A DNA stretch of 64,000 nt from Bdellovibrionales bacterium (GCA_016786465.1 JAEUWC010000026.1:1-64000); one strand, 5' to 3'; positions 1-7,907 are shown, counted from the stretch's first letter. Program-made: numbers and translations. The notes: generated from the letters alone by a model not told the origin.

Positions 1-298
1 GAACTCCTTATGACCCTCGCTCAACTCGATTTATCGCTTAGCTTTTTATTATTAAGCAAATTTCATTGAATTGATTCGAGGTTTCGACAACACCCACTTT
101 TGTAATCTCGGGACGCCTTACGGCTTCCCTGGTCATCGATCTTTTCGTCACGACTACCGCGAGATTCTCAAGCAGGCTGCCTACTACCCACTTTCTCTTC
201 TAAAAAATTCATCTCGATTGTCAAAGAACACTTCTTTTCCGAAGGCCGATTCCCATCGACACTCGAAAAAAAATCCCTACATGTGCAGGAGGAAGAGA
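1..298 (-). other. Leader of an rRNA operon, 16S gene just beyond the left edge
   Basis: Read on the minus strand this gene-free stretch follows a promoter and carries a boxA-like antitermination motif (TGTTCTTTGACAATC, 216-230), the type found in rRNA leaders just ahead of 16S rRNA. The sequence stops at the window edge in AAGGAGTTC, which could be the start of 16S, but that gene itself is not visible. No protein signal was seen; the open frame across 71-700 lacks a ribosome site and overlaps a better gene. Confidence 0.65.
216..230 (-). promoter_or_regulatory. boxA-like antitermination site
   Basis: TGTTCTTTGACAATC on the minus strand is close to the classical boxA core TGCTCTTTAACA. NusB/NusE (S10) bind such RNA to keep polymerase processive through rRNA. 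Its place about 80 nt after a good promoter and before the presumed 16S gene supports the call. Confidence 0.65.
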
Positions 299-327
299 CT
301 AGTAACGCAACCCAGAAACAGCCGCAA
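299..327 (-). promoter_or_regulatory. Probable rRNA operon promoter
   Basis: TTGCGG (322-327), a 17-bp spacer and TACTAG (299-304) on the minus strand form a sigma-70-like promoter pointing into the boxA leader. Runs of T lie upstream of it, like an UP element. Confidence 0.5.
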
Positions 328-392
328 CACAAAAAACGAAAAAAACTTTGCGGCCGAAGAAGCTCTCTCAGACTGGGTTTTGACGCCCCGGT

Positions 393-1493
393 TTAAAGAT
401 AGCGCTCTAGGGCGACATCGCCATCTTGCGAAAATAGCTTCAGCTGTTCGCCGCCGTCGCCCACTCGGCCCCGAATATGATTCAGCGGCTCGGGGCCATA
501 GATGCCCTTTTCCTTGCTGCCACGGACCGAAAAAACGTTACTGGTTTTACCCGAAACGCTCCACAGATCGATTTCGCCAGAAAACTGGGCGGGCAGAGCT
601 AACTTCACGGTTCCTTTGGAAGATTCGATCAAAGCTTTGTCGAAAAAACGCCATTCGCGCATCCGAACCTGGATGTCACCCGATTCAGTTCGTCCGCTGA
701 CAAAGCCCGACGAATCCAGGAAGGAAACCCCACCCTTTTGACTTTGAAATTCGATCCGACCCTTCATGTTTCGACCCGCGATTTTTCCGGATTTTGAAAC
801 GTAAAGCTGTTCGCCAGAAACGTGCGATAACGTCTGATTTCCCGTCGAAGTTTCGATGTACACTTGGTCGCCTTCAAAAGTTTCGACTTCGACAGATTCC
901 GTACCGCCCATCATGCGTAGCGAACCGCCTCGGGCTTCACGAATCACAGCCTGACATTCAGGGCAAACCAAGCTAACCAGTTTCGCCTTCACGTCTTGAA
1001 TCAAAACGCTGCCTTTGGAAGTTCGAACGTCCACCGATTCATTCCAATTCTTTACGCTGACCACGCCGTCAACCGCCCAAACGGAAAGCTTCATGCGCGC
1101 AGGTGCTTGGACAACCATTTCCATACTGGTGTGCGGCTGTTCGCGCTCGCGCAAGCGGTCCTGAATTTCTAGCCCCTTGCCATATTCTGCGGACAATTCC
1201 ACGCCGCCGCCCAGATTTCTGTAGCGGAAATCCAGGGCAGTAAAAAGCTTGCGGGCTTCTTCCGCAGACGCCGCGACTGCGCGACGTTTCGCGGTCACGC
1301 GAATCCGGTCCAGCGCCCAACCTTGAACCACAATCCCACCGCGAAGGTTGGCAATCTGAAGCTGCCCCAGCGTCTTGACCGTATAGTCACGGACGATTTC
1401 GTCGTGAAATTCGGCTGTAAACGCATACGGAATCCAACCCAGGGTCAGAAAAACCAAAACGACGGCAAAATGAAGGTAGATCCGGTTGATCAA
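393..1493 (-). CDS. Exported DUF4097-like beta-strand repeat protein
   Basis: A 366-residue protein with an N-terminal signal peptide (about residues 1-27, ending YAFTA) followed by repeated short beta strands of the pattern seen in DUF4097 proteins (right-handed beta-helix-like, for example residues 150-300 with recurring G-S/T-V-x-V steps). Members of this family are surface or periplasmic proteins without a known reaction. The start codon overlaps the stop of the upstream methyltransferase gene by 4 bp, so the two are probably translated together. One internal CPEC motif (near residue 183) could form a disulfide or bind metal. Confidence 0.6.
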   Translation of the reverse strand: MINRIYLHFAVVLVFLTLGWIPYAFTAEFHDEIVRDYTVKTLGQLQIANLRGGIVVQGWALDRIRVTAKRRAVAASAEEARKLFTALDFRYRNLGGGVELSAEYGKGLEIQDRLREREQPHTSMEMVVQAPARMKLSVWAVDGVVSVKNWNESVDVRTSKGSVLIQDVKAKLVSLVCPECQAVIREARGGSLRMMGGTESVEVETFEGDQVYIETSTGNQTLSHVSGEQLYVSKSGKIAGRNMKGRIEFQSQKGGVSFLDSSGFVSGRTESGDIQVRMREWRFFDKALIESSKGTVKLALPAQFSGEIDLWSVSGKTSNVFSVRGSKEKGIYGPEPLNHIRGRVGDGGEQLKLFSQDGDVALERYL

Positions 1494-2188
1494 TCAGGAA
1501 TCCTTTTCAGTTCAAGATATTCAACCCACGTTTCATGTCGGACCACTTCCAGCTTTGGAATCGATTCCAGAAGCTTGATCAGCCGCTTTGACCCAGCAAG
1601 TTTCAGGTACGCTCGCCCATCGGGCTTCAGAACCCGCGCTAATTCTTTCAAACAGTTGGTCATAAAAAGGTCCGAGGCCTGAGTCGCGTAGCTGGAATCA
1701 AAAACACTGTCCCCGGAAATAACGTAATCAAAACTTTTCTCTTCAAATGGCAGCCGTTCGGCGGTCGCTTCTTTAAAGTAACTAAATTTCTTTTGTTTCG
1801 AATTCAGATAGACGTCGACTCCAACGGCTTCGGCCCCAAGATCGCGCAGGTCGGTGACGACTTGCCCACCCCCGGTTCCAATGTCCAACACCTTTTTTTG
1901 AGATATGGTTTCAGAACTTCGAAAAAAATCGGGCAAATAGGTGGCCAGTGAAAGACTGCGGTTCGTCCGCATGTAGGTTTGCGTTTCTTCACCGCGACCA
2001 GATGCAGGATCCGACGAACTGATATCAAAAAACTTCGTGGTGGACGCCGATTTGTGCAGGTAAACATCGCAGAATTCATCCAAAGCAAAACCAGTTCGGG
2101 GAATCGATCCCACCCAAATCAGAAGCAACGAAAGCAAGGACACACGATCCAGACAATGGTCACCCTTGAATTTTCGTGCATTCACCAT
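1490..2188 (-). CDS. Class I SAM-dependent methyltransferase with N-terminal hydrophobic segment
   Basis: A 232-residue protein with a Rossmann methyltransferase core: motif I VLDIGTGGG near residue 103, an acidic loop after strand 2 (VGVDVY), and a post-core ARVLKPDGRAYLKL segment typical of Methyltransf_11. The N terminus (LLSLLLIWVGSI...GFALDEF) is hydrophobic and may be a signal peptide or anchor, which is unusual for a SAM enzyme. I chose ATG at 2188 because a TTGACA-18-CACAAT promoter ends 5 nt upstream; a longer frame to 2302 would cover that promoter and run into the divergent gene. Substrate unknown. Confidence 0.6.
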   Translation of the reverse strand: MVNARKFKGDHCLDRVSLLSLLLIWVGSIPRTGFALDEFCDVYLHKSASTTKFFDISSSDPASGRGEETQTYMRTNRSLSLATYLPDFFRSSETISQKKVLDIGTGGGQVVTDLRDLGAEAVGVDVYLNSKQKKFSYFKEATAERLPFEEKSFDYVISGDSVFDSSYATQASDLFMTNCLKELARVLKPDGRAYLKLAGSKRLIKLLESIPKLEVVRHETWVEYLELKRIPD

Positions 2189-2193
2189 AAACC

Positions 2194-2223
2194 ATTGTGA
2201 GAATAGACCCCATGGGCTGTCAA
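2194..2223 (-). promoter_or_regulatory. Promoter of the methyltransferase gene, leaderless layout
   Basis: TTGACA (2218-2223), 18-bp spacer, CACAAT (2194-2199) on the minus strand. The -10 box ends 5 nt before ATG at 2188, leaving no room for a Shine-Dalgarno site. The box lies inside or beside the start of the divergent gene. Confidence 0.5.
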
Positions 2224-3210
2224 CCTGCGAAGCACTGCAAGCTTTGGATATTCCAAATCTGTGCCGTATTGTGCCTGGTGTCCGACGCCTTCGCCCATTC
2301 ATCCCGAACCGATTTTGATTTTCAGGCCGGAAACGGCGGCATGGTTGAATTTGGCTTCCTGAGTCGGATCGGCTTCACGCCTTATTCGCCCTGGTACTGG
2401 AATTGGGAACTGAAACGGACCAGTTCAGGGAATTACGTCATCGGCAACGGCGCCATGAAGATCGGAAGCGAAATCGGGCGCGAAGACCGCCGAATCAGCT
2501 GGGGAATTCGTGGGCAAGGGATGGGGCATAGCTTTGGCCCAGCACAAGAATTTTCAACAGGTGGAAGTTTTCGCGTGCGGTTCATTCCCAGCGATGTCCT
2601 GAGCTTCGGTGAAAAGCGCGACTTGGACCGCGAAGAACGTGAAGTACGAGCCTGGCAAAGGGACATTGTCGCTCAAAGCGCAGTTCCTACTGCACCCATT
2701 TTTAGTTTTGATTTTGATTCACGCGAAGTGCGCTCGAACTATTCAGGCGGAACGGCATTTGGAAACAGCATCGGCCAAATCGCCATGCTTTATCAAGTCA
2801 TGCCATTTTGGATCATCGTTCCCAGTTGGCAGTTTTTTACGTTTTCGGGCGACTACAGCACGAACGCTCAGACCTTGATGCAGATTCCAACAAACCGCCT
2901 GATCCGCTGGGGGCCCCAAGGTTTACTTTCGGGAATTGCCGGCAATCCCACCCGGTCGATTCAGCTGATGAACTATTTCAATTATTCAGACCGACTGGGA
3001 CTTCAGCTAGGTTTTCAGTGGGTGACCTTGGACCTTCCTAGAACCGAAGTCGGTTCTTTATGGTTAGGAGCAGAAAGAAAGTTCGGAAACGACCAAAGTT
3101 GGTCGGCCTTGGCAGGCTTAGAATGGACCGGAATCGGAGCCCCCGCAGACGGCCTTATTACCGTTCGTCTGCGCTATCAGGGCCAGGATCGGTTCATTCC
3201 TCGACGTTGA
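2212..3210 (+). CDS. Exported protein of unknown function, probably outer-membrane associated
   Basis: A 332-residue protein that begins with a signal peptide (hydrophobic WIFQICAVLCLVSDAFA, cleavage after AFA). The mature part is rich in Gly, Trp, Phe and Arg with alternating hydrophobic strands (for example LGLQLGFQWVTLDL) that suggest a beta-barrel or beta-sandwich. I do not recognise the family. GTG at 2197 is an in-frame alternative start. It is transcribed divergently from the methyltransferase gene with only a few bases between the start codons. Confidence 0.55.
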   Translation: MGCQPAKHCKLWIFQICAVLCLVSDAFAHSSRTDFDFQAGNGGMVEFGFLSRIGFTPYSPWYWNWELKRTSSGNYVIGNGAMKIGSEIGREDRRISWGIRGQGMGHSFGPAQEFSTGGSFRVRFIPSDVLSFGEKRDLDREEREVRAWQRDIVAQSAVPTAPIFSFDFDSREVRSNYSGGTAFGNSIGQIAMLYQVMPFWIIVPSWQFFTFSGDYSTNAQTLMQIPTNRLIRWGPQGLLSGIAGNPTRSIQLMNYFNYSDRLGLQLGFQWVTLDLPRTEVGSLWLGAERKFGNDQSWSALAGLEWTGIGAPADGLITVRLRYQGQDRFIPRR

Positions 3211-3244
3211 TATAATTTAATAATTTCAAACACTTGACACCCAC

Positions 3245-3273
3245 TTGCAAAACATAACGCGTAGCGCTAGGCT
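3245..3273 (+). promoter_or_regulatory. Candidate promoter of the GEMM RNA
   Basis: TTGCAA (3245-3250), 17-bp spacer, TAGGCT (3268-3273). A perfect TTGACA at 3234-3239 lies just upstream and could be an alternative -35, but no good -10 lies 17 bp from it. The predicted start near 3281 fits the first hairpin of the RNA at 3314. Confidence 0.35.
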
Positions 3274-3280
3274 TTAATAG

Positions 3281-3572
3281 TGAAGGGTAGTTAACAGTTT
3301 GCATAAAAGTTTAGGCCCACGGACATGGGCCGTTTGAAGAGGTGGTTGACCATCAACCCCCCTTTGAAAAAGGCAAACCGACCGAAAGGTCGTGTACGCA
3401 AAGCCACGGGGCTTCCCGACTAACTACCCCGATAGTCGGATGCCAGCCGAGCTGCCAAAGGTAGAGCAAACGGTCGAGCGATTGACCGACTCAATCTCAA
3501 AGGGGGTCCCCTAGTGGGACCTCCTCTTCATCTCCCCGAGGCCCGCGTCGCTTGAATGTGACGCGGGCCTTA
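3281..3572 (+). ncRNA. Stand-alone c-di-GMP-I (GEMM) riboswitch RNA, merRNA-like
   Basis: The aptamer core spans about 3366-3460: GGCAAACC (3372-3379), a GACC-GAAA-GGTC hairpin with the GAAA tetraloop, ACGCAAAGCC, and a GCCGAGCTGCC 3' strand, the hallmarks of the GEMM-I aptamer. By eye the positions equivalent to Vc2 G20 (3373), A47 (in CAAAG) and C92 (3455), which contact the ligand, are all kept. Two hairpins precede the core (3314-3331 and 3344-3358) and two follow it (3501-3525 and 3540-3569), so the RNA appears to end before the next gene. In Bdellovibrio bacteriovorus an abundant transcript built on such an aptamer (merRNA) has been described. Here it might also govern queE, whose GTG lies 25 nt after the last hairpin. 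The 3211-3594 interval holds no protein gene. Confidence 0.8.
3501..3525 (+). terminator. Hairpin downstream of the GEMM aptamer
   Basis: A 10-bp stem (AGGGGGTCCC with GGGACCTCCT, one G-U pair) and a 5-nt loop, followed by CTTCATCT rather than a clean T run. It may act as the expression platform or a pausing hairpin of the riboswitch. Confidence 0.45.
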
Positions 3573-3576
3573 CCAT
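3540..3576 (+). terminator. Terminator-like hairpin before queE
   Basis: A perfect 10-bp GC-rich stem (GGCCCGCGTC / GACGCGGGCC, 3540-3549 with 3560-3569) followed by a weak T-containing tail (TTACCATTT). It probably ends the GEMM RNA. A short TACCA/TGGTA hairpin follows at 3571-3584. Confidence 0.55.
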
Positions 3577-3594
3577 TTGTGGTAGGCCCTGTTT

Positions 3595-4272
3595 GTGGCT
3601 TTTCAGGATTTGCTGATCACCGAAATCTTTCACAGCCTTCAAGGCGAAACGTCGCTATCAGGCGTACGCTTTGCGTTCATTCGGCTAACGGGTTGCAATC
3701 TGCGCTGTAGCTATTGTGATTCGACCTATGCGTTCAAAGGCGGCCGCAAAATGTCGATCGATCAGATTTTAGAAACCATCCGCCCCTACCAAGTTCGCCA
3801 CGTTTTGTTGACCGGAGGAGAACCCCTGCTTCAACGAAACACAGAAGCACTGGCCAAGCGCCTGATCGAAGCGGGATATGTCGTCAGCATCGAGACTCAT
3901 GGTGAAGTATCAGTTGAAAAGTTTGCGCGTGATTGCCGAATTGTGATGGACATCAAGACGCCTTCAAGCCGGATGAATCGCGGCGGATACGCAAAGAATC
4001 TTCCTTTTCTAAAAGCGTCCGATGAAATCAAGTTCGTGATCGCATCTGAAGAAGACTACGCGTTTGCGCGCGGGCTAATTTCAAAAGAGCGTCTGAACGA
4101 ACACTGCGAAGTTTTGCTTTCACCCGCCGTAGTTGCAAAGGCGCAACCCGGTTCATTTCCCGGAATCACAGAACGATGGCTTGCTGAAAAGATTTTGGAA
4201 GATCGACTTCCCGTTCGAATGCAGATTCAGCTGCATAAGACGATCTGGGGCGCCGATCAAAAGGGGGTTTAG
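3595..4272 (+). CDS. queE: 7-carboxy-7-deazaguanine synthase QueE
   Basis: QueE is a radical SAM enzyme that contracts the ring of 6-carboxytetrahydropterin to 7-carboxy-7-deazaguanine, on the way to queuosine in tRNA. The 225-residue protein has the N-terminal TEIFHSLQGETSLSG signature, the iron-sulfur motif C34-x3-C38-x2-C41 (CNLRCSYCD), the LTGGEPLLQ motif and ETHG, all typical of the family. Start is GTG at 3595 with no strong ribosome site; the GEMM RNA and its hairpins lie directly upstream. Its stop overlaps the GTG of the next gene by one base. No other queuosine gene is in the window. Confidence 0.9.
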   Translation: MAFQDLLITEIFHSLQGETSLSGVRFAFIRLTGCNLRCSYCDSTYAFKGGRKMSIDQILETIRPYQVRHVLLTGGEPLLQRNTEALAKRLIEAGYVVSIETHGEVSVEKFARDCRIVMDIKTPSSRMNRGGYAKNLPFLKASDEIKFVIASEEDYAFARGLISKERLNEHCEVLLSPAVVAKAQPGSFPGITERWLAEKILEDRLPVRMQIQLHKTIWGADQKGV

Positions 4273-5003
4273 TGGAATCCGGCTTTTCCGGCGAAGGTGT
4301 CGCCCTTTACGACGAAATCTATACACGAATGAAGAATTACCGGGAAGAAGCGGAAAAGGTTCAAACCTGGATTCAAAAATTTAAGCCAGACGCAAAAACG
4401 CTTTTGGATGTCGCCTGCGGAACCGCAGAACACGCCCGCTTTTTAAAAGCCCAATACAAGATTGATGGGTTGGATATCAGCAAGAATTTTGTTGAAGCCG
4501 CAATCAAGAAGAATCCCGAATGCCGCTACTTTCACGGCGATATGATCGATTTTAAACTGGATGACCGATACGATGTAATCATCTGTCTTTTCAGTTCAAT
4601 CGGATATGTCGTGACGGAAGCAAGGCTTAGGCAGACAATCCGTAATTTTGCTTCCCACCTAAACCCAGGCGGCATCCTTCTGGTTGAACCTTGGTTTAGT
4701 CCTGACCGCTGGAAGCCAGGAGCCCCATTCATGGTCAACGTGAACGAGCCCCTTCTGAAAGTCGCGCGAATGAATATCACGACAACAACCGATGACGGCG
4801 CGTCTTACATGAAAATGCATTACTTGGTGGGTACCCCTAAGGGCGTTCAGCATTTTACGGAAGAACACACGCTGGGTCTATTTACAGTGGATCAAATGAA
4901 ATCCGCATTCGAAGCTGCTGGGCTTCAGGTTCAATTCGACGAAGCCGGAATCTTTGGCCGCGGCCTTTATATCGCTCAAACGGATCTGCAAAACGATTCG
5001 TGA
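4272..5003 (+). CDS. Class I SAM-dependent methyltransferase
   Basis: A 243-residue soluble protein with motif I LLDVACGTAEH (residues 44-54), the acidic end of strand 2 (IDGLDIS), GDMIDF, and a post-core LNPGGILLVEPWF block. The order and the C-terminal half recall sugar N,N-dimethyltransferases of the DesVI/TylM1 kind, but the substrate cannot be told from sequence. It starts at GTG 4272, overlapping the queE stop by one base (TAGTG), so it is translationally coupled to queE although no deazapurine role is implied. Confidence 0.75.
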   Translation: MESGFSGEGVALYDEIYTRMKNYREEAEKVQTWIQKFKPDAKTLLDVACGTAEHARFLKAQYKIDGLDISKNFVEAAIKKNPECRYFHGDMIDFKLDDRYDVIICLFSSIGYVVTEARLRQTIRNFASHLNPGGILLVEPWFSPDRWKPGAPFMVNVNEPLLKVARMNITTTTDDGASYMKMHYLVGTPKGVQHFTEEHTLGLFTVDQMKSAFEAAGLQVQFDEAGIFGRGLYIAQTDLQNDS

Positions 5004-5104
5004 TGCGGCGCGCACAATCCTTCAACTGGGGCTCAATACCCCACCCTGCACGCAAGAACCCAAGGTTGAACTGCCCTACGTAAGGGGTTACCCTGAAAGA
5101 ACAA

Positions 5105-5935
5105 ATGGTCATTCTTGCGCTCATGCTTTCGATCACCGCGTCTTGGATCGGCTGGGAAAATCCAAGCCAGGCTGCCCCTAAGGGCATTAGCCTGATTCCG
5201 TCGCGGGAAATTGATACTCCGTACACGATCCCGGAAGGAACCTGGGCGTGGCACGGTGCTTTGGTGGGTGACCGAATTGATCATCGCCCTGAACTGCAAT
5301 CCACCGCGAATGATGGTTTTCGCGTCATTCCGTTTCCACTGGTTTGGGAAGTTGCCGCAAACGACACAATTACATGGACGTTTGGATTTATCGGCGTGGG
5401 CGTGCGCGCACAGCTAGCGAAAAACAAAAACTTGCGGGCCGGGATTCGCACTTTCATTCAAAACAATTCGCCAGCGGATATCGATCTGGCCAAGTACTTT
5501 CACGAATCCGCTTTCGATGGCCGATTCTTTTTCACGCGCGACTTGGGTTTGGAATTTTCTTTTTCAGTGAACGGAGCACTTTCATTCGATGACATTCGTT
5601 CGTCATCGGGAACCTACTTAGGGCAAATGGGGGGTTCCGTCGGACCGATGTTTCAATTCACTGACAATTGGGCGCTAAGCGTTTGGGCGGGTTACCACCG
5701 CACTTCTGGATTTTTGGCCACGCAGTACATCACGGGATCGATTTTTGTTCCCACCGACTTTGGATTGACCCCATCGCAAAGAATTTGGGAATGGGTCGGA
5801 AGTTATGGGCTAAATTCTTGGTTCTACCTGAACCCAAACTGGGGATGGAAAACTTCTTACCAAATTGCTGGCATCGGAACTTCGCGCCTGGTGCGCGTGC
5901 AAACACTGACGTTGGACCTGACTTACCACTGGTAG
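5105..5935 (+). CDS. Exported outer-membrane beta-barrel-like protein
   Basis: A 276-residue protein with a short signal peptide (about residues 1-24, ending SQAA) and a mature part of alternating strands rich in aromatic residues, ending in TLDLTYHW. A terminal aromatic residue after an alternating strand is the usual BAM recognition signal of outer-membrane barrels. Family not recognised. ATG at 5105 is preceded by CTGAAAGAACAA, a weak ribosome site. Confidence 0.6.
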   Translation: MVILALMLSITASWIGWENPSQAAPKGISLIPSREIDTPYTIPEGTWAWHGALVGDRIDHRPELQSTANDGFRVIPFPLVWEVAANDTITWTFGFIGVGVRAQLAKNKNLRAGIRTFIQNNSPADIDLAKYFHESAFDGRFFFTRDLGLEFSFSVNGALSFDDIRSSSGTYLGQMGGSVGPMFQFTDNWALSVWAGYHRTSGFLATQYITGSIFVPTDFGLTPSQRIWEWVGSYGLNSWFYLNPNWGWKTSYQIAGIGTSRLVRVQTLTLDLTYHW

Positions 5936-5953
5936 CGTTTTGGCCTAAAAAGC

Positions 5954-5969
5954 TGGCATAGACCTTGTA
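5954..5969 (+). promoter_or_regulatory. Possible sigma-54 (-24/-12) promoter
   Basis: TGGCATAGACCTTGTA matches the sigma-54 pattern TGGCAY-R-N4-TTGCW except for T instead of C in the -12 GC. The predicted start near 5980 gives a 23-nt leader with a GGGGG ribosome site for the gene at 6003. The mismatch is at an important position, so this is a tentative call. Confidence 0.3.
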
Positions 5970-6002
5970 CAGTTCCCCGCAACACTTCACTTGGGGGACA
6001 AA

Positions 6003-6566
6003 ATGAAACTAGTAAAAATCTTTTTCGCGTTGGGAATTCTTTCGGGCCTGGCTTTTTCGAACGCAACATTTGCACAGAACTGTCAGACGCAGTGCAGCCC
6101 GGCATGTGACTTTCAGAATCAGCAGCTTTTAAACGTGATTAGTCAATACAACACGCGTTGCGGAACGGCGATTTATCCGCCCTATCAGCCTAGGCTTTCG
6201 TGTTTGGTGGGTCCGGATGGCTATTTCTGGGTCACCAATGTGGACACAGGTGCGCGAATCGACAAGCGAGGTGCCTACAAGCAAGATTGCGCAGTCGGAC
6301 TGAAAACATTTAAGGATGGTTTGGGTTGTGCGCTGGGAACGGACGGATACTATTCAGCTTACAGCACGACGCTTGGGCGGGTGATTTCCGAACGAAATGC
6401 CTATCTGAAGGACTGCCAAGCTTCTTTAGCAACAGCATCCAAAGGATTCGTCTGCGTCCTGGATCGAAATGCATATTACATCGTCGTCAACATGAACACG
6501 GGATTTAAGCTGACGACTCGGGGTGTTTTTCTTCAAGACTGCATCGCGCAGATTAAGGGGCTGTAG
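6003..6566 (+). CDS. Exported cysteine-containing protein with three 42-residue repeats
   Basis: A 187-residue protein with a clear signal peptide (cleavage after TFA, near residue 24). The mature protein starts with a Cys-rich knot (C27, C31, C35, C53) and continues with three tandem repeats of about 42 residues, each with a Cys pair 29 residues apart (C67-C96, C109-C138, C151-C180), a D/N-x-Y turn and a closing L/Q-D-C. The regular Cys spacing implies one disulfide per repeat in the periplasm or outside the cell. No family recognised. ATG at 6003 has a GGGGG ribosome site; the gene ends in a 14-bp tail-to-tail overlap with the next gene. Confidence 0.65.
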   Translation: MKLVKIFFALGILSGLAFSNATFAQNCQTQCSPACDFQNQQLLNVISQYNTRCGTAIYPPYQPRLSCLVGPDGYFWVTNVDTGARIDKRGAYKQDCAVGLKTFKDGLGCALGTDGYYSAYSTTLGRVISERNAYLKDCQASLATASKGFVCVLDRNAYYIVVNMNTGFKLTTRGVFLQDCIAQIKGL

Positions 6567-7059
6567 GTTTTCGGACTAGAGTCCGGCCTAGGACGTCCAA
6601 CCGTGTTGCCGCCGAATCTCCAATGGTTTGCGAACCTTTTGGATCACCCAGGATCAGCCGGTCTGCGTCGATTCGAAAAATCGTGAACTGAGTCGAGGAC
6701 GGATACTTCAGATCTAATTCAGTCACGGTGCCGTCGCGGGTCGCGATTTCAGTTCCAACGGTGTAGGTTCCGCCGTCGGAAATATCGAATGACTGCGCAC
6801 CCCAGCCTGATGTTGTGCAAACCCCGCCGATGTAAAGTGTTCCGGATCGGTGAAAAGTTCCTGACGAGGTGAAGGTGATTTCATAGGTCATGCTTCGGGT
6901 GGACATCGTCGTACCGGGCGGATTAGGAACTCTCAGGCAACGAGTCGTCACCCAGGTTCCAACAATTTCGGCGGCAGGTGTCTGCGCGCTAACGTCCGAA
7001 ATGCCCAAAATAAAAAGCCCAATGGCTACCAGGACCGTCGCAGTTGAAGTCACTTTCAT
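6553..7059 (-). CDS. Exported lipocalin-like protein of unknown function
   Basis: A 168-residue protein with a signal peptide (cleavage after VSA, near residue 25) and a mature part that begins EIVGTWVTTRC, the GxW opening typical of lipocalin-like beta-barrels, followed by predicted strands ending in DADRLILGD. This suggests a small periplasmic barrel; ligand unknown. Its 3' end overlaps the convergent Cys-repeat gene by 14 bp. Confidence 0.55.
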   Translation of the reverse strand: MKVTSTATVLVAIGLFILGISDVSAQTPAAEIVGTWVTTRCLRVPNPPGTTMSTRSMTYEITFTSSGTFHRSGTLYIGGVCTTSGWGAQSFDISDGGTYTVGTEIATRDGTVTELDLKYPSSTQFTIFRIDADRLILGDPKGSQTIGDSAATRLDVLGRTLVRKPTAP

Positions 7060-7118
7060 GCCGGCACCCTATCGAAAGGATCTCGGACGGGCCAGCCTAG
7101 ATTTGTGATCTGGAAGTT

Positions 7119-7194
7119 TGGAGGTGACGGTGAGAATCGAACTCACAAAATACGGTTTTGCAAACCGTCCCGTTAGCCATTCCGGCACGTCACC
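7119..7194 (-). tRNA. tRNA-Cys (GCA)
   Basis: On the minus strand the sequence folds as a cloverleaf: acceptor GGTGACG/CGTCACC, anticodon stem ACGGT/ACCGT with loop TTGCAAA (anticodon GCA), T-arm GTGAGTTCGATTCTCAC, discriminator U73 (a Cys identity base) and an encoded CCA. Confidence 0.95.
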
Positions 7195-7287
7195 CCGGGG
7201 AACTCAGCGAAAAAGCTGAAGATCTATTCCTACCTGTCGGTGTGGACGGATTCAAGGGCGCAGTTCATAATTTGGGCAAGGACCCAA

Positions 7288-7896
7288 ATGAACACACACC
7301 CTTGGCAGCTTTTGCTTGAACGCCTTCAACTGAATCTGGAAGCGTTGTCCCAAAAATCCAAACAACACTGGGATTTGGTCGCAATTCTTCCCGAGCCCAG
7401 TGATCTTGAAACTGCTCCGTTCCAAAACGCGCTTTCCGAGCCCTTCTTCGAAGCTTTGTCGCACACCTTCGTCCACAGCATTTCCAACAGTGTTTCGCAC
7501 GGCTACATGCGTGCCGCCGAGCGCGAATCACGCGGCTGGGACGCGCGAACCAGCTTTCTTTTTCAAGTCAGCTTGGATCCGGTCACACCTGGAATTCAGA
7601 TTCTAATCGGCGACGACGGACCGGGGCCGGACTGGCAAAAAGTTCGGAAAAAAGCCCACGACCTAGGTGTGGATCTAGCGACGATTTCGGGCGCAAAAAA
7701 GTGGGACGTGTTTTTCATGCCCCAGTTTTCGACCATGCTTTCTCCGAACGAACTTTCAGGACGCGGAATCGGCCTGGATGCCGTTCGCGAAGAATGGAAG
7801 AAACTGGGTGCAGCAGTTACGGCCGAAAATCACCCAGGCGAACCCGGCGATGTCGATCGCCACGGCTTTGTCCTAAAAATCTTTTTTCCGATTTAG
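7288..7896 (+). CDS. Stand-alone CheA/histidine-kinase-type ATPase domain protein
   Basis: A 202-residue protein whose core is a GHKL ATPase of the CheA type: N box HSISNSVSHG (compare CheA IRNSCDHG), G1 box GDDGPG and G2 box LSGRGIGLDAV. There is no phosphotransfer, dimerisation or CheW-like domain, so it is either a partner module for another kinase or an anti-sigma/serine-kinase-like regulator. The N-terminal 60 residues are helical and unassigned. I chose ATG at 7288, which has AAGGA seven bases upstream, over the GTG at 7240. Confidence 0.6.
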   Translation: MNTHPWQLLLERLQLNLEALSQKSKQHWDLVAILPEPSDLETAPFQNALSEPFFEALSHTFVHSISNSVSHGYMRAAERESRGWDARTSFLFQVSLDPVTPGIQILIGDDGPGPDWQKVRKKAHDLGVDLATISGAKKWDVFFMPQFSTMLSPNELSGRGIGLDAVREEWKKLGAAVTAENHPGEPGDVDRHGFVLKIFFPI

Positions 7897-7907
7897 GAAA
7901 ACGGGGT

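Noticed and set aside
71-700. Open frame of 209 codons on the plus strand at the left edge
   Set aside because: It runs through the rRNA leader and promoter signals and antisense to the DUF4097-like gene, has no ribosome site and reads like noncoding sequence rich in Arg, Ser and Pro.
3366-3460. GEMM aptamer as a cGAMP-sensing (GEMM-Ib) variant
   Set aside because: The base before GGCAAACC is A, which first suggested the G20A change, but numbering the Vc2 aptamer shows that position 20 is the G right before CAAACC. That G is present here, so c-di-GMP is the likelier ligand.
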